64,000 bases of DNA from an uncultured Flavobacteriaceae bacterium. GTDB lineage: Bacteria > Bacteroidota > Bacteroidia > Flavobacteriales > Flavobacteriaceae. The stretch covers positions 708,008 to 772,007 of the forward strand of contig CANLWN010000002.1 of assembly GCA_947494825.1 (NCBI GenBank), read 5' to 3'. This document shows positions 17,316 through 26,283 of the stretch, piece by piece (the stretch's first letter is position 1; each line of letters begins with the position of its first letter). Below the pieces are notes generated by a model that made no database searches, was not told the origin of the DNA, and saw nothing but the letters and a program-made list of their open reading frames with translations. A program made the position numbers and the translations under genes.

Positions 17316-18370
17316 GCCAGCGGAATTTTAATATTGGCTACTACTTCGTCCTTTTCTTCGGTCAGGGAGAAAACGGCCGTGTCCCCATAGAGAAGGTGTA
17401 AACGTCGCCTTATGTTCTCCAAACCCAATTGGGTAGAACCCTTGGCCATCTGTAACTTCCCAGTATTGATTACCTTAATGCATAATCGATCCTTGTCAAT
17501 CTCGGTCTTTAAAAGGATTCTTCCACCCCCCTTCAGGTTCGAAATGCCATGTTTGGCGGCATTTTCCACCAGCAATTGCACAATCATGGGCGGAATGGCA
17601 AGTGTTAGGGTTTCGGGCGCCACTTCCTTTATAAATTGTAGGCGGTCCTCCAATTGGATCTTGGACAGATCGATATAGTTCTCCACCATTTCCAGTTCTT
17701 CCTCCAACGCAATGGCATTGACATTGTTCTTGGTCAGGGAATAGCGGAGTATTTCGGAAAGCTTGGTCAGCATGTCCCTGGACTTCTCCACGTCCTCCAA
17801 CATTAGACCTCGAATATTGTTGAGACTGTTGAACATAAAGTGCGGATTGATCTGCCCCTTGAGCGTATTCAACTGCGCTTGTTTTAGGGTAGCGTTCAAC
17901 TGCAGCCGTTCTATCCTATCCGCGTTCAACTTTAATAGCGCCTTGATGACCAGATAACATACCACCCAACCAAAAATGACCAGTACCGAATTCAGGAACA
18001 AGACCCACCAACTGTCATAGATTGACAGGATGGTCAGGTCAATTTCATTCTCTATCGGCATGTATTTCCCATAGAAATGTCCGAACAGATAGCCCAACGC
18101 TCCATACAGCATGGAGATAAGAAACGTGGCCAGAACCACCTTGATGATCTCTTTCACACCAAAACCCTCCATGGAGACATTCCGTTTTAGGTAAGTGCGT
18201 AACAAATGGGTACTGAACACCCCAATAAAAATACCTGCCAAATTGGAATAGAACAAAAACTCAAAACTGGCCTTTTTTAGCACGAAAACAGAAAGGAGGT
18301 TCACTGAACTCCAGCCCAGTAGTTGTAGTAACCAATAAATCCTATTCCGCTTGCTAGGTGTTAACTCCAT
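17312..18370 (-). CDS. LytS-type sensor histidine kinase
   Basis: A 352-residue membrane kinase. Four transmembrane segments (about 10-31, 38-57, 74-97, 120-145) are followed by a short coiled linker. The His_kinase domain has LKGQINPHFMFNSLNN, with phospho-acceptor His177. The ATPase part has VENAAKHGISNLKGGG, INTGKL and GLENIRRRLHLLYG. This PHFMFN box with an H-N-G ATPase lacking a long F box is typical of kinases paired with LytTR regulators. No extracellular sensor domain is present, so the signal is probably membrane-borne or intramembrane. Confidence 0.9.
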   Translation of the reverse strand: MELTPSKRNRIYWLLQLLGWSSVNLLSVFVLKKASFEFLFYSNLAGIFIGVFSTHLLRTYLKRNVSMEGFGVKEIIKVVLATFLISMLYGALGYLFGHFYGKYMPIENEIDLTILSIYDSWWVLFLNSVLVIFGWVVCYLVIKALLKLNADRIERLQLNATLKQAQLNTLKGQINPHFMFNSLNNIRGLMLEDVEKSRDMLTKLSEILRYSLTKNNVNAIALEEELEMVENYIDLSKIQLEDRLQFIKEVAPETLTLAIPPMIVQLLVENAAKHGISNLKGGGRILLKTEIDKDRLCIKVINTGKLQMAKGSTQLGLENIRRRLHLLYGDTAVFSLTEEKDEVVANIKIPLA

Positions 18371-18389
18371 AGGTTCCCTTTGATCGTTT

Positions 18390-18397
18390 CAAATTTA
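18390..18397 (-). promoter_or_regulatory. -7 element of the LytS/LytTR operon
   Basis: On the minus strand TAAATTTG lies 19 bases before the kinase start codon, an exact TANNTTTG match. No clear TTG at -33. Confidence 0.5.
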
Positions 18398-18727
18398 AGC
18401 TAATCGATTGGATATCTGCCCCTCATTGTGGGAGATGGTAAACGGTTCTTAAATTCAACATTGGATTCAGGAATATCCATATGCTGACACATCCAAGGAA
18501 ACGGAACCCGTATCTCTTTTTGAATGATCCATTTGTATCCCATACTTCGCTCCCCATCTTTTATAGGATAACGTCAATAATAATCGTAACCACTAATTTT
18601 GCTATTGCTATCATCGCTTGCTATTTAAGGTTCTTATTTGAATTATAGGGTAAAAGTAATGGCATTGAAGTGCCTGCCCAACCAAAATATGGCCAGTGGT
18701 AAAATTTGGGAAGTGAACGGTAAACAC
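18398..18727. other. Intergenic stretch with nothing recognised
   Basis: About 330 bases between the kinase promoter and the terminator of the peptidase gene. I find no long frame, RNA gene or repeat. Confidence 0.5.
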
Positions 18728-18757
18728 AAAAAAAAAGGGAGCTGATTGCCCCCTTTT
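18728..18757 (-). terminator. Terminator of the S9 peptidase gene
   Basis: On the minus strand GGGGGC pairs with GCTCCC (one mismatch) around a five-base loop and is followed by nine T. It lies 36 bases after the peptidase stop. Confidence 0.65.
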
Positions 18758-18792
18758 CTTATCATCCTGCGTGTACAGAAATAGCAGTTTCT

Positions 18793-21105
18793 TTAATCCT
18801 TGATAGGCGTAGGCATTTCTGTCTGTCCCAAATGCTTGGCATAAAAACCTACCATGGCCTTGTATAGGGCAATGCGGTTTTCCTCTTTGCCAAAACCATG
18901 ACCCTCATCATACCGTACCATATAGGGTACGTCGTAACCTTTGGACCTAAGCGCACTGACAATTTGATCGGACTCGTCAATGTTGACCCGGGGATCGTTG
19001 GCACCCTGTACCACGAACAAGGGTTTTTTAATCTTGTCGATCTGATATACGGGCGACACTTCTTCCATAATGGCCTTTTCCTCGGCAATATCCTCGTCGT
19101 ACCAGATTTCCTTGATAATCTTCAGATAGGGTTTCCAATAGGGCGGAATGGTCTTCATAAAGGTGAACAAGTTGGACACCCCAACATAATCCACCCCGCA
19201 GGCGTATAGATCCGGGGTCTTGGTGAGTCCCCGTAACACGGCATATCCGCCGTGACTGCCTCCATAAATAGCGGCTTTGTCCTTGTCTACCCACCCTTGG
19301 TCTATGACATACCGCAATCCGTCCTCCACGTCATCCATGGCCTTTCTACCTATTTGTTTAAAGCCCGATTCCAGGAACTTTTTCCCGTAGCCTCCCGAAA
19401 TCCTGAAGTTGACCTGTAGCGTCGCGTATCCCCTACTGGCAAATAACTGTGACTCCGGATTAAAGCCCCAGGAATCACGTATGCCCTGTGGCCCACCATG
19501 CGGGTTCACGATAACAGGAACCTTCTGTCCTTTCAGGGCTGCCTTGGGAAGGGTAATGTATCCGTGTATGGTGAGTCCGTCCCTACTGGTAAAGGTAATG
19601 GGGCGCATCTCGGCCATATCGGCCTCCTTTAATTGTGGCATGAGGTTGAAAACTTGCTTAAACTCATCCTTTTGGACGTCATAGGAATAGTATACGCCGT
19701 AAACCTTATCGCTATTGACGTAAATGAGGTAATGGTTCTCGTCATCGGTAAAATCGGCTATACTGTACTGTTTGCCCTCAAATTCCTTTTCGAATTTGGC
19801 GTGCAGGTTTTTGTAATAATCACTTACCGGAACGATCACTTTTTTCTCCCCCTCGTACTCAAAATAATCCAGTTCATAATTTCGTTTTCTTGAGGTAGCA
19901 AGATCGGAAACATCGTATTGGTCATGGGAAAAGACCTTTTTTAGTTGTTTGTCCTCCTTAAGATCGTACAGGACAACTTCGGACTTATCACTATTCAGAT
20001 TGGAAACCACATAAGCGTCATGTGGATTTTCAGTGGCATAGTTGAATTGCTGGATACCAAAGGCATCCTTCCAGTTTAGACTCTTAATAACTTCGTATTT
20101 ACCGTCTTCCTTTGCATAGTAGAGATCCTGTTCCACACCATCCCTGATTCGCGTAAACGCCCTTAGATTGCCATTTTTATCAAAATCATAACCGGCGATG
20201 GGGTTAGCGGCATCCTTATTTTCATACAATTGCTTCATTTCCCCGGTAAGCACGTTTATTTTGTACGGATCAAAAATCTGTGGGTTGTTCTTGTTCAATG
20301 AAATAATGATGTGGTCTTTGTCCTCTTTGAGCAGTTCTAAAAAGTTGGTCTGTACCCCCTCAAAAGGGGTCAAATCCTTAAGGTCGGAACCATCGAGGTT
20401 CACGGCGTACAAATGGTAGTTCTCATCACCACCCTGGTCCATCAGATAGACCAATCGTTCATTGTTTACCCAGCCGTAGCCACGGACCAGTTCTTCCTTT
20501 TCCTCAATGGCTCGGGTTACCTTACCGCTGGCAATCTCCTTGACCTGTATGTGTCTCTTGCCATTGGCGTCCTTCTCCCGATAAGACAGGTATTTTCCAT
20601 TAGGGGAAAAGCGAAAGGTAGAGGCCTTGGGCCGCGCAAAGTAGTCCTCTACGGTGTACCTGTAATCTCCAACGTCCAAAGCTGCCAGGGCTATCAGTTC
20701 CTCCTCCGAACTTACCAGATCCGGATTCCCGGGAATGATCTTTACGGTCTTTTCCAAAGCCAGGGGAAGTTCCATTCCACCTTGATAAAAGGTGCCTTCC
20801 ATTTTATCTCCGGTTAGTTTCCCCACATACTTTATGCCCGCTTGCTTAAAGGAGATGGTCAATTGATCCCCCTGAAAAATGGTCTCGTCCATAGGGATAT
20901 CCGTAGCCCCTTGGGAAGGACTATCCATAGTAGCCGCGTAATCCCCATCGGTTTCCGTGACGTTGAATACCAGGGGCATTTCCATACCCTGTATAGAGAG
21001 TGTGCCCTTCCATGATCCTACCACTTCTTGGGCGTAGGCCTGCATGGACAATACAAATAGTACTGTGGCCAAAATTCCTTTTAGTTTGTTCATGTGATTT
21101 TTCAT
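18793..21105 (-). CDS. S9-family peptidase with an extra N-terminal domain
   Basis: A 770-residue secreted prolyl-oligopeptidase-like enzyme. I chose the start at 21105, which gives a signal peptide ending AYAQ; another ATG four codons on is possible. Residues about 25-125 form a small domain (VVGSWKGTLSIQGMEMPLVF and a repeat-like GKLTGDKMEGTFYQGGMELP) not part of standard S9 enzymes, perhaps a beta-barrel ligand-binding unit. A seven-bladed propeller follows (about 150-500). The C-terminal hydrolase has Ser in YGGSHGGYAV, Asp in GANDPRV and His in DEGHGF, a complete triad. Probably cleaves peptides in the periplasm. Monocistronic with its own terminator. Confidence 0.85.
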   Translation of the reverse strand: MKNHMNKLKGILATVLFVLSMQAYAQEVVGSWKGTLSIQGMEMPLVFNVTETDGDYAATMDSPSQGATDIPMDETIFQGDQLTISFKQAGIKYVGKLTGDKMEGTFYQGGMELPLALEKTVKIIPGNPDLVSSEEELIALAALDVGDYRYTVEDYFARPKASTFRFSPNGKYLSYREKDANGKRHIQVKEIASGKVTRAIEEKEELVRGYGWVNNERLVYLMDQGGDENYHLYAVNLDGSDLKDLTPFEGVQTNFLELLKEDKDHIIISLNKNNPQIFDPYKINVLTGEMKQLYENKDAANPIAGYDFDKNGNLRAFTRIRDGVEQDLYYAKEDGKYEVIKSLNWKDAFGIQQFNYATENPHDAYVVSNLNSDKSEVVLYDLKEDKQLKKVFSHDQYDVSDLATSRKRNYELDYFEYEGEKKVIVPVSDYYKNLHAKFEKEFEGKQYSIADFTDDENHYLIYVNSDKVYGVYYSYDVQKDEFKQVFNLMPQLKEADMAEMRPITFTSRDGLTIHGYITLPKAALKGQKVPVIVNPHGGPQGIRDSWGFNPESQLFASRGYATLQVNFRISGGYGKKFLESGFKQIGRKAMDDVEDGLRYVIDQGWVDKDKAAIYGGSHGGYAVLRGLTKTPDLYACGVDYVGVSNLFTFMKTIPPYWKPYLKIIKEIWYDEDIAEEKAIMEEVSPVYQIDKIKKPLFVVQGANDPRVNIDESDQIVSALRSKGYDVPYMVRYDEGHGFGKEENRIALYKAMVGFYAKHLGQTEMPTPIKD

Positions 21106-21318
21106 TTTGCCTTTTTTGATGTTAAACCTTTTTCTACAAAAATTTGGTGTGTTTTGCAATGTGTATTCCATTAGTTAACCTAAGCGGGCTTTTGTTACAA
21201 AAACAGGGTGCCAATTTCTGATGTAGGCAAATATAAGCTTGCCAAAAGCTGTTGGAACGGAATATATGGTAAGCGGTAAATATCAAAACCCGAACGGGTG
21301 ATCAACTTTAGAAGATAG

Positions 21319-21843
21319 TTACTTTCTTTGCGGGGGGTATTTGGAAAAAACCTTGGCCACTACCCTGTTCAGAACATCTTCCCGAACACTTGGCGAGGCA
21401 TTGTCCCTATAGGAGCTCTCACTAACGCCTTGCCAGAAGAGTGCGTCTTTTTGACTATCGACAAAATCGAAAATAATTTCCCGCGATAGATTGGGTTGCC
21501 CAACCGGTATGCCTATGGAGACACCTCCACCAACATTTCTCCCTGACCCGCCCAGGCCAACGCCCACGGCACTGTTGCTTGGACTCCTATAGGACCTGCT
21601 CTGAATATTGATCAAAAAATCAGGCTCTTCGGCCTTCAAAATTCCTTTCGCCTGCATTGCGGAATCTACCGCTTTTATCAAACGTTTGGTATCCAGATCG
21701 CTTAGGCCGGTATCCATGTCCGGGTAGTAATTGTACGTCGTATAATTGGAAAAATCCGTTCCCTTGTCATAGTCATAGTCTACCCGTACCGCATTGCACG
21801 ACCCAAGGAGCAGGACCAATAACACAAAAGATAGCTTTTTCAT
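21319..21843 (-). CDS. DUF4136-family lipoprotein
   Basis: A 174-residue protein with a lipobox (LGSC) at the N terminus. It matches DUF4136: YDYDKGTDFSNYTTYNYYPD, LIKAVDSAMQAKGI, PDFLINIQ, a Gly-rich loop (VGVGLGGSGRNVGGG), and C-terminal LNRVVAKVFSKYPP. Such proteins are anchored in the membrane facing the periplasm; function unknown. Lies after obgE on the same strand with a 58-base gap. Confidence 0.85.
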   Translation of the reverse strand: MKKLSFVLLVLLLGSCNAVRVDYDYDKGTDFSNYTTYNYYPDMDTGLSDLDTKRLIKAVDSAMQAKGILKAEEPDFLINIQSRSYRSPSNSAVGVGLGGSGRNVGGGVSIGIPVGQPNLSREIIFDFVDSQKDALFWQGVSESSYRDNASPSVREDVLNRVVAKVFSKYPPQRK

Positions 21844-21901
21844 GACCAGGACTTTATATAAAAATAATGAAAATAGTAGTTGGCCCGTAAGAAAGCGGGG
21901 C

Positions 21902-22900
21902 TTAATCGTTCAACAGTATCCAGAGTTTATCCTTTAGCTCCTGCAATCCCAATTGGGCAACGGAGGAGATGAACATGTAGGGCGCATTTAGGTCGCGGTC
22001 CAGTTCTGTCCTCATTTCGGCCATTAATTCGTCATCCAACATATCACTTTTGGAAATGGCTACCAGACGGTCCTTGTCCAAGAGTTCTTTGTTGTACCGA
22101 CGAAGCTCATCGAGCAAAATTTCGTATTCCTTGCTGATGTCATTGCTATCGGCGGGTATCAAAAAAAGTAGGGTAGCGTTCCGCTCAATATGTCTAAGGA
22201 AATAGTGCCCCAGGCCCTTGCCCTCGGCAGCTCCTTCAATAATCCCGGGAATATCGGCCATCACAAAGCTCTTAAAATCCCGATATTGCACAATCCCCAA
22301 ATTGGGTTTTAGCGTGGTAAATTCGTAGTCGGCGATCTTTGGTTTTGCCGAGGTGAGTACGGAAAGCAGGGTTGATTTTCCCGCATTCGGGAAGCCTACC
22401 AATCCCACATCGGCCAACACTTTCAATTCCAGGGTAATTTGCCTTTCCTGTCCTGGTATCCCTGGTTGGGCATACCTTGGGGTCTGGTTGGTAGGACTTT
22501 TAAAGTGCCAATTTCCACGGCCGCCCATGCCGCCTTCCACGACAATTTTTTCCTGTTGGTCCTCTGTGATTTCAAACAGTATTTCATTTGATTCCGTATC
22601 ACGGACCACCGTACCGAGTGGGACATCCATGTATACGTCCTCTCCTTGGGCGCCACTACTTCTGTTTTTGCTCCCATGGCCACCATGCTCAGCTTTAAAA
22701 TGTCGTTGGAACTTGTAGTTGAGGAGCGTCCATAAGTTTTTATTGCCCCGTATGATGACATGGCCCCCTCGGCCTCCATCACCCCCATCAGGCCCACCCT
22801 TGGTGATATATTTCTCCCGATGTAGGTGTACAGATCCCTTGCCTCCATTTCCTGAAGCCACATACATCTTTACATAATCTACAAAATTGCCCTCGGTCAT
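21902..22900 (-). CDS. obgE: Obg-family GTPase
   Basis: A 332-residue essential GTPase involved in 50S ribosome maturation and stress signalling. The Gly-rich Obg fold occupies residues 1-160 ([28 protein letters not shown]). The G domain has G1 [12 protein letters not shown]3 [16 protein letters not shown] and G4 SKSD. It lacks the C-terminal OCT domain of Bacillus Obg, as expected in this phylum. Its promoter box is at 22919-22926. Confidence 0.95.
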   Translation of the reverse strand: MTEGNFVDYVKMYVASGNGGKGSVHLHREKYITKGGPDGGDGGRGGHVIIRGNKNLWTLLNYKFQRHFKAEHGGHGSKNRSSGAQGEDVYMDVPLGTVVRDTESNEILFEITEDQQEKIVVEGGMGGRGNWHFKSPTNQTPRYAQPGIPGQERQITLELKVLADVGLVGFPNAGKSTLLSVLTSAKPKIADYEFTTLKPNLGIVQYRDFKSFVMADIPGIIEGAAEGKGLGHYFLRHIERNATLLFLIPADSNDISKEYEILLDELRRYNKELLDKDRLVAISKSDMLDDELMAEMRTELDRDLNAPYMFISSVAQLGLQELKDKLWILLND

Positions 22901-22918
22901 TATCTAAAGCAAGAATTA

Positions 22919-22926
22919 CAAAGTTA
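22919..22926 (-). promoter_or_regulatory. -7 element of obgE
   Basis: TAACTTTG on the minus strand is an exact TANNTTTG match, 18 bases before the ATG at 22900. Confidence 0.5.
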
Positions 22927-23033
22927 GGAATACCCTCATCTTGTTATATTGAAACTAAAGTACCATATCGTACCTAAAACATTGTCTTTGTCAGTATGAA
23001 GGCTATTTTGTCACCAGAACGCTAGCCAGCACA

Positions 23034-24953
23034 TTAATTATTGCAGTTTCCATCCGCTATATCCTGTCTGGAAGGATTATATAAATTGGAAATCACGTCA
23101 TAATCACCCGAATACCCGCTATTTATTAGGGTCTGTAGGCCACATAAATCCGACAATAAGATATTGTCATTTATCTTTAAACTCCCACCTATTGAGGACA
23201 AACTGATAAGACCATCAAGATTGGTTAATTCTGGATTGGAACTTATTGTTAGAGATCCCACTATCACAGTTAAGCTTCCCATCCCATTAATATCCTTCAA
23301 AACTTCATTGTTTTCTATCAAAACATCGATTCCCTCGATAGCGCTGAGGTTGTTTATCCCGTCCAAATTGGTCAATAAAGGGTTGTCCGATATACGTAAG
23401 CTTCCTCCAATACGGGTCAAATTTTGCAACGCGTCTATATTCGTAAATACGCTCTCTCTAATTTCTAAATCCGAGCTAAGAGTGACCAAGTTAGTTAAGC
23501 CGTCAATATTTGTCAGAAGCGGGTTGCTCAGTATCCTTAGTCCTCCCATGGATGTGACATTGCTCAATCCACTTAAGTTGGTCAATGAGTCGTTAAACAT
23601 TATTGAGGACCAGGAACCCGAAGGACCGAAGGAGGAAATTTTTATCAAACCATCTACGTGCTGCAAAGATGTATTGGAAAACAAAATTAAAGCTCCCTGT
23701 ACACTGGACAAACTGCTTAAACCATCAAGGTCGGTCAAGTTCCCATTTCCGGAAATCTCCAAATTTCCTTCTATAGAAATCAGACCATCCATACCTACAA
23801 GCCCTGTCAAAGCACTGTTGCTGTTTATTATCAGGTTATTTCCAATTGATACCAGCTTGCTAAGGCCGTGCAAGGAGGTCAACGCATCATTGTTGTCGAT
23901 TTGTACAGTACCTGGAACGTTGGTCATGTTGCTCAAACCATCTACATTGACCAAACTGCTATTTTTAGAAATTTTAAGGCTCCCCTTAGTTGTGGCTATT
24001 TTGGACAGGCCATTAATATTTGTTAAAGACTCGTTACCAATAATCTCAATGCTCGCACCACCGTTTACTACATTGTCTTTGATACCTTCTATGGACGTTA
24101 AATTACTTAATCCATCCAAATCGGTTAAATCATCATTTTCATAAATTACCAGGGCTCCGCCAATAACCGACAAATTCTCCAATCCATCAATATTGGTCAA
24201 TTTTGGATTAGACCTTAGGGTTAAATCCTTTCCCACTGAGGTAGTAGTATTACCCACTGAGGTTATATTAATCAATCCGTCCAAATTGGTCAAAACCGAG
24301 TTTCTCTCTATGCTAATTCCATCCTTGACCACAGCAAGGTTGCTCAATCCGTCTACATTGGTTAGGGCGAGGTTGGATTTTATTACCAAAAACCTATCTA
24401 ATGATGTAAGTCCGCTCAGGGCATCCAAATTGGTAATCGAGGAGTTTTCCTCAATAAAATCGCCTATTATTAAACCTCCTGCGATTTCCGTATATCCCTG
24501 ATTTCCAAAATCGTCCACTTCCTGTTGTGTTGATAAGGTTACATCACCCAAAAAGACTTTTGCAGGTTCACTTAGGGTGGTAAAACTCAATTCATTACCA
24601 TACGCTGTACCTGCGCTATTGGTAGCATAAGCCCTTACGAAATACGTTGTATTATCTTGTAACCCGCTTAGGGTAGCAGTAAAACTACTTTCTCCGGTAC
24701 CGCTGTTGATGGCACTATCTTCAACCACTGGATTAGGTTCAACACTCCAACAAACCCCCTTAGCTGTTATATTAGCACCTCCGCTAGAAGTAATGCTGCC
24801 CCCACCCATTGCAGAGTTATCTGTTAAATTTGTTACAACTGCCGTGGTAACTATGGGAAGTGAAATCTCCACCGTGCCAGTAGAATCACCGCCATTTTTG
24901 CTACAACTGAGAAATAGTAATAATGAAAGATATACAACTTGGATTCTCTTCAT
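23034..24953 (-). CDS. Lipoprotein with fibronectin-like domain and L-domain-type repeats
   Basis: A 639-residue protein. The start at 24953 gives a lipoprotein signal (LFLSC); an upstream ATG would add a second hydrophobic stretch and is less likely. A fibronectin-III-like domain (about 30-125) has GLQDNTTYFVRAYATNSAGTA. From about residue 145 to 610, roughly 18-20 repeats of about 23-25 residues recur with the pattern LTNLDGLxxLTSIxGxLxIxxN, like the receptor L-domain/leucine-rich solenoid. The C-terminus (DYDVISNLYNPSRQDIADGNC) caps it. No type IX sorting domain is seen. A surface recognition or adhesion role is likely. No other named domain. Confidence 0.8.
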   Translation of the reverse strand: MKRIQVVYLSLLLFLSCSKNGGDSTGTVEISLPIVTTAVVTNLTDNSAMGGGSITSSGGANITAKGVCWSVEPNPVVEDSAINSGTGESSFTATLSGLQDNTTYFVRAYATNSAGTAYGNELSFTTLSEPAKVFLGDVTLSTQQEVDDFGNQGYTEIAGGLIIGDFIEENSSITNLDALSGLTSLDRFLVIKSNLALTNVDGLSNLAVVKDGISIERNSVLTNLDGLINITSVGNTTTSVGKDLTLRSNPKLTNIDGLENLSVIGGALVIYENDDLTDLDGLSNLTSIEGIKDNVVNGGASIEIIGNESLTNINGLSKIATTKGSLKISKNSSLVNVDGLSNMTNVPGTVQIDNNDALTSLHGLSKLVSIGNNLIINSNSALTGLVGMDGLISIEGNLEISGNGNLTDLDGLSSLSSVQGALILFSNTSLQHVDGLIKISSFGPSGSWSSIMFNDSLTNLSGLSNVTSMGGLRILSNPLLTNIDGLTNLVTLSSDLEIRESVFTNIDALQNLTRIGGSLRISDNPLLTNLDGINNLSAIEGIDVLIENNEVLKDINGMGSLTVIVGSLTISSNPELTNLDGLISLSSIGGSLKINDNILLSDLCGLQTLINSGYSGDYDVISNLYNPSRQDIADGNCNN

Positions 24954-25037
24954 GTTTAAAAGGTTCAGTGTTAGAATTAGGACATAAATGATTAAGACTG
25001 CCAAGAAGTTCTAAATCCTACGAGATTTCAAATCTAC

Positions 25038-26144
25038 TCATAAGGTATCTATAACCAGGCCCAATCGCTCGGTTATCTCTTCAATGGACCCAATACCGTC
25101 CACACTGTGAAATTTTTCCTGTTTGGTATAGTACCGCCGTAGGGGAGCGGTTTTTTGATTGTATTCCTCAAAACGGTTCCGGATCTTGTCGCCATTTTGA
25201 TCATCGGGTCTTCCACTTTGTTTACCACGTTCCAAGAGGCGTTCTACCAAGACATCGTCACTGGCTTCCAGGGCGATCGTAGCATTGATTTCCATGCCCT
25301 TGGATTCCAAAAAGTTATCTAGGGCCTCTGCTTGGGCCGTGGTACGGGGAAATCCGTCAAAAATAAAACCACCGGCCTCCGGGTTTTTTTCCACTTCATC
25401 CTGTAGCATTTTTATGGTGAGTTCATCAGGAACCAAATCGCCATGATCCATGTATTCCTGAGCCTTTTTGCCCAGCATCGTCCCATTTTTGATATTATAG
25501 CGGAAAACATCCCCGGTAGAGATATGTTTTAAGTTGTAACGGTCTTTTAAAAACTGGGCCTGGGTACCCTTGCCGGCCCCCGGTTTTCCGAATAAAACAA
25601 GATTGATCATAGGTTTTTGGTTTAGTTGGTATACCGCCCTTAGGTTTCTGCCCAGTTCATTGTAATCGAGGCCATAACCCACAATAAACTTGTCCGGAAT
25701 TTCGATGCCGAAATAGTCTACGGGATATTCCCCCTTATAGACAGACGATTTATAGAACAAACTGGCTATCTTAAATTCTTTAGCATGGGTATTGGAAAAC
25801 AAATGGACCAATTCCTTTACGGTACGGCCGGTATCTATAATATCCTCGAGAATGATAACGCTCCTTCCCTCAATATTATCGGGAACGTCCAAAAGGGTTT
25901 CCACAATTCCTGTGGAGGTAAGCCCCCTATAGGAACTCAGCTTAACGAAGGAGACTTCGCAGGGGTAATCGTACGCTTTTAAAAAGTCCGAAACAAACAT
26001 GAAAGCTCCGTTCAAAACCCCCACAAAAATAGGCACCTCATCCTTATAGTCCCTTGCTATGGCATCGGCGAGTTTTTTAACCGCGGCATGTATTTGGTCT
26101 TCGCTTAGGAAAGGCTTGAAATATTTGTCGTGTAACTTTATCAA
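25038..26144 (-). CDS. hpt-adk: Fused hypoxanthine phosphoribosyltransferase-adenylate kinase
   Basis: A 368-residue two-domain protein for purine nucleotide metabolism. Residues 1-175 are HPRT, converting hypoxanthine (and guanine) plus PRPP to IMP/GMP, with the PRPP-binding motif VIILEDIIDTGRTV (about 96-109). Residues 179-368 are adenylate kinase: P-loop GKPGAGKGTQ (186-195), DGFPRT, and the short LID form. Met179 (codon 25608-25610) begins exactly like a stand-alone adenylate kinase. I place the start at the TTG at 26144: an in-frame ATG at 26243 lies upstream of the -7 box at 26167-26174 and would add 33 poorly conserved, basic residues. Divergent from purK. Confidence 0.9.
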   Translation of the reverse strand: MIKLHDKYFKPFLSEDQIHAAVKKLADAIARDYKDEVPIFVGVLNGAFMFVSDFLKAYDYPCEVSFVKLSSYRGLTSTGIVETLLDVPDNIEGRSVIILEDIIDTGRTVKELVHLFSNTHAKEFKIASLFYKSSVYKGEYPVDYFGIEIPDKFIVGYGLDYNELGRNLRAVYQLNQKPMINLVLFGKPGAGKGTQAQFLKDRYNLKHISTGDVFRYNIKNGTMLGKKAQEYMDHGDLVPDELTIKMLQDEVEKNPEAGGFIFDGFPRTTAQAEALDNFLESKGMEINATIALEASDDVLVERLLERGKQSGRPDDQNGDKIRNRFEEYNQKTAPLRRYYTKQEKFHSVDGIGSIEEITERLGLVIDTL

Positions 26145-26166
26145 TGGTAAAATTTTTATAAGATGG

Positions 26167-26174
26167 CAAAGATA
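26167..26174 (-). promoter_or_regulatory. -7 element of hpt-adk
   Basis: On the minus strand TATCTTTG is an exact consensus match 22 bases before the TTG start at 26144. It decides the start, because it lies downstream of the only upstream ATG. Confidence 0.55.
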
Positions 26175-26207
26175 ACACTTTGATTTCTCTTTTTTACGCC
26201 TATGCGA

Positions 26208-26236
26208 TTGGTTTCTAAGATTTAGATGTATTTTTG
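26208..26236 (+). promoter_or_regulatory. Promoter of purK-purE
   Basis: TTG at 26208-26210 and TATTTTTG at 26229-26236 are 18 bases apart, close to the Bacteroidota consensus. The purK ATG is 47 bases downstream. Confidence 0.65.
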
Positions 26237-26283
26237 TGCCCATAGCATTATTAGCCTATTAGTAAGGGAAAAAGGGATTATTG

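Noticed and set aside
23164..24144. A long plus-strand frame of 326 codons
   Set aside because: Antisense to the L-domain lipoprotein. The product is a monotonous mirror of its repeats.
23164..24953. CRISPR-like periodic repeats
   Set aside because: The period is about 70 bases, is in frame and encodes a solenoid; units are not identical and there are no unique spacers.
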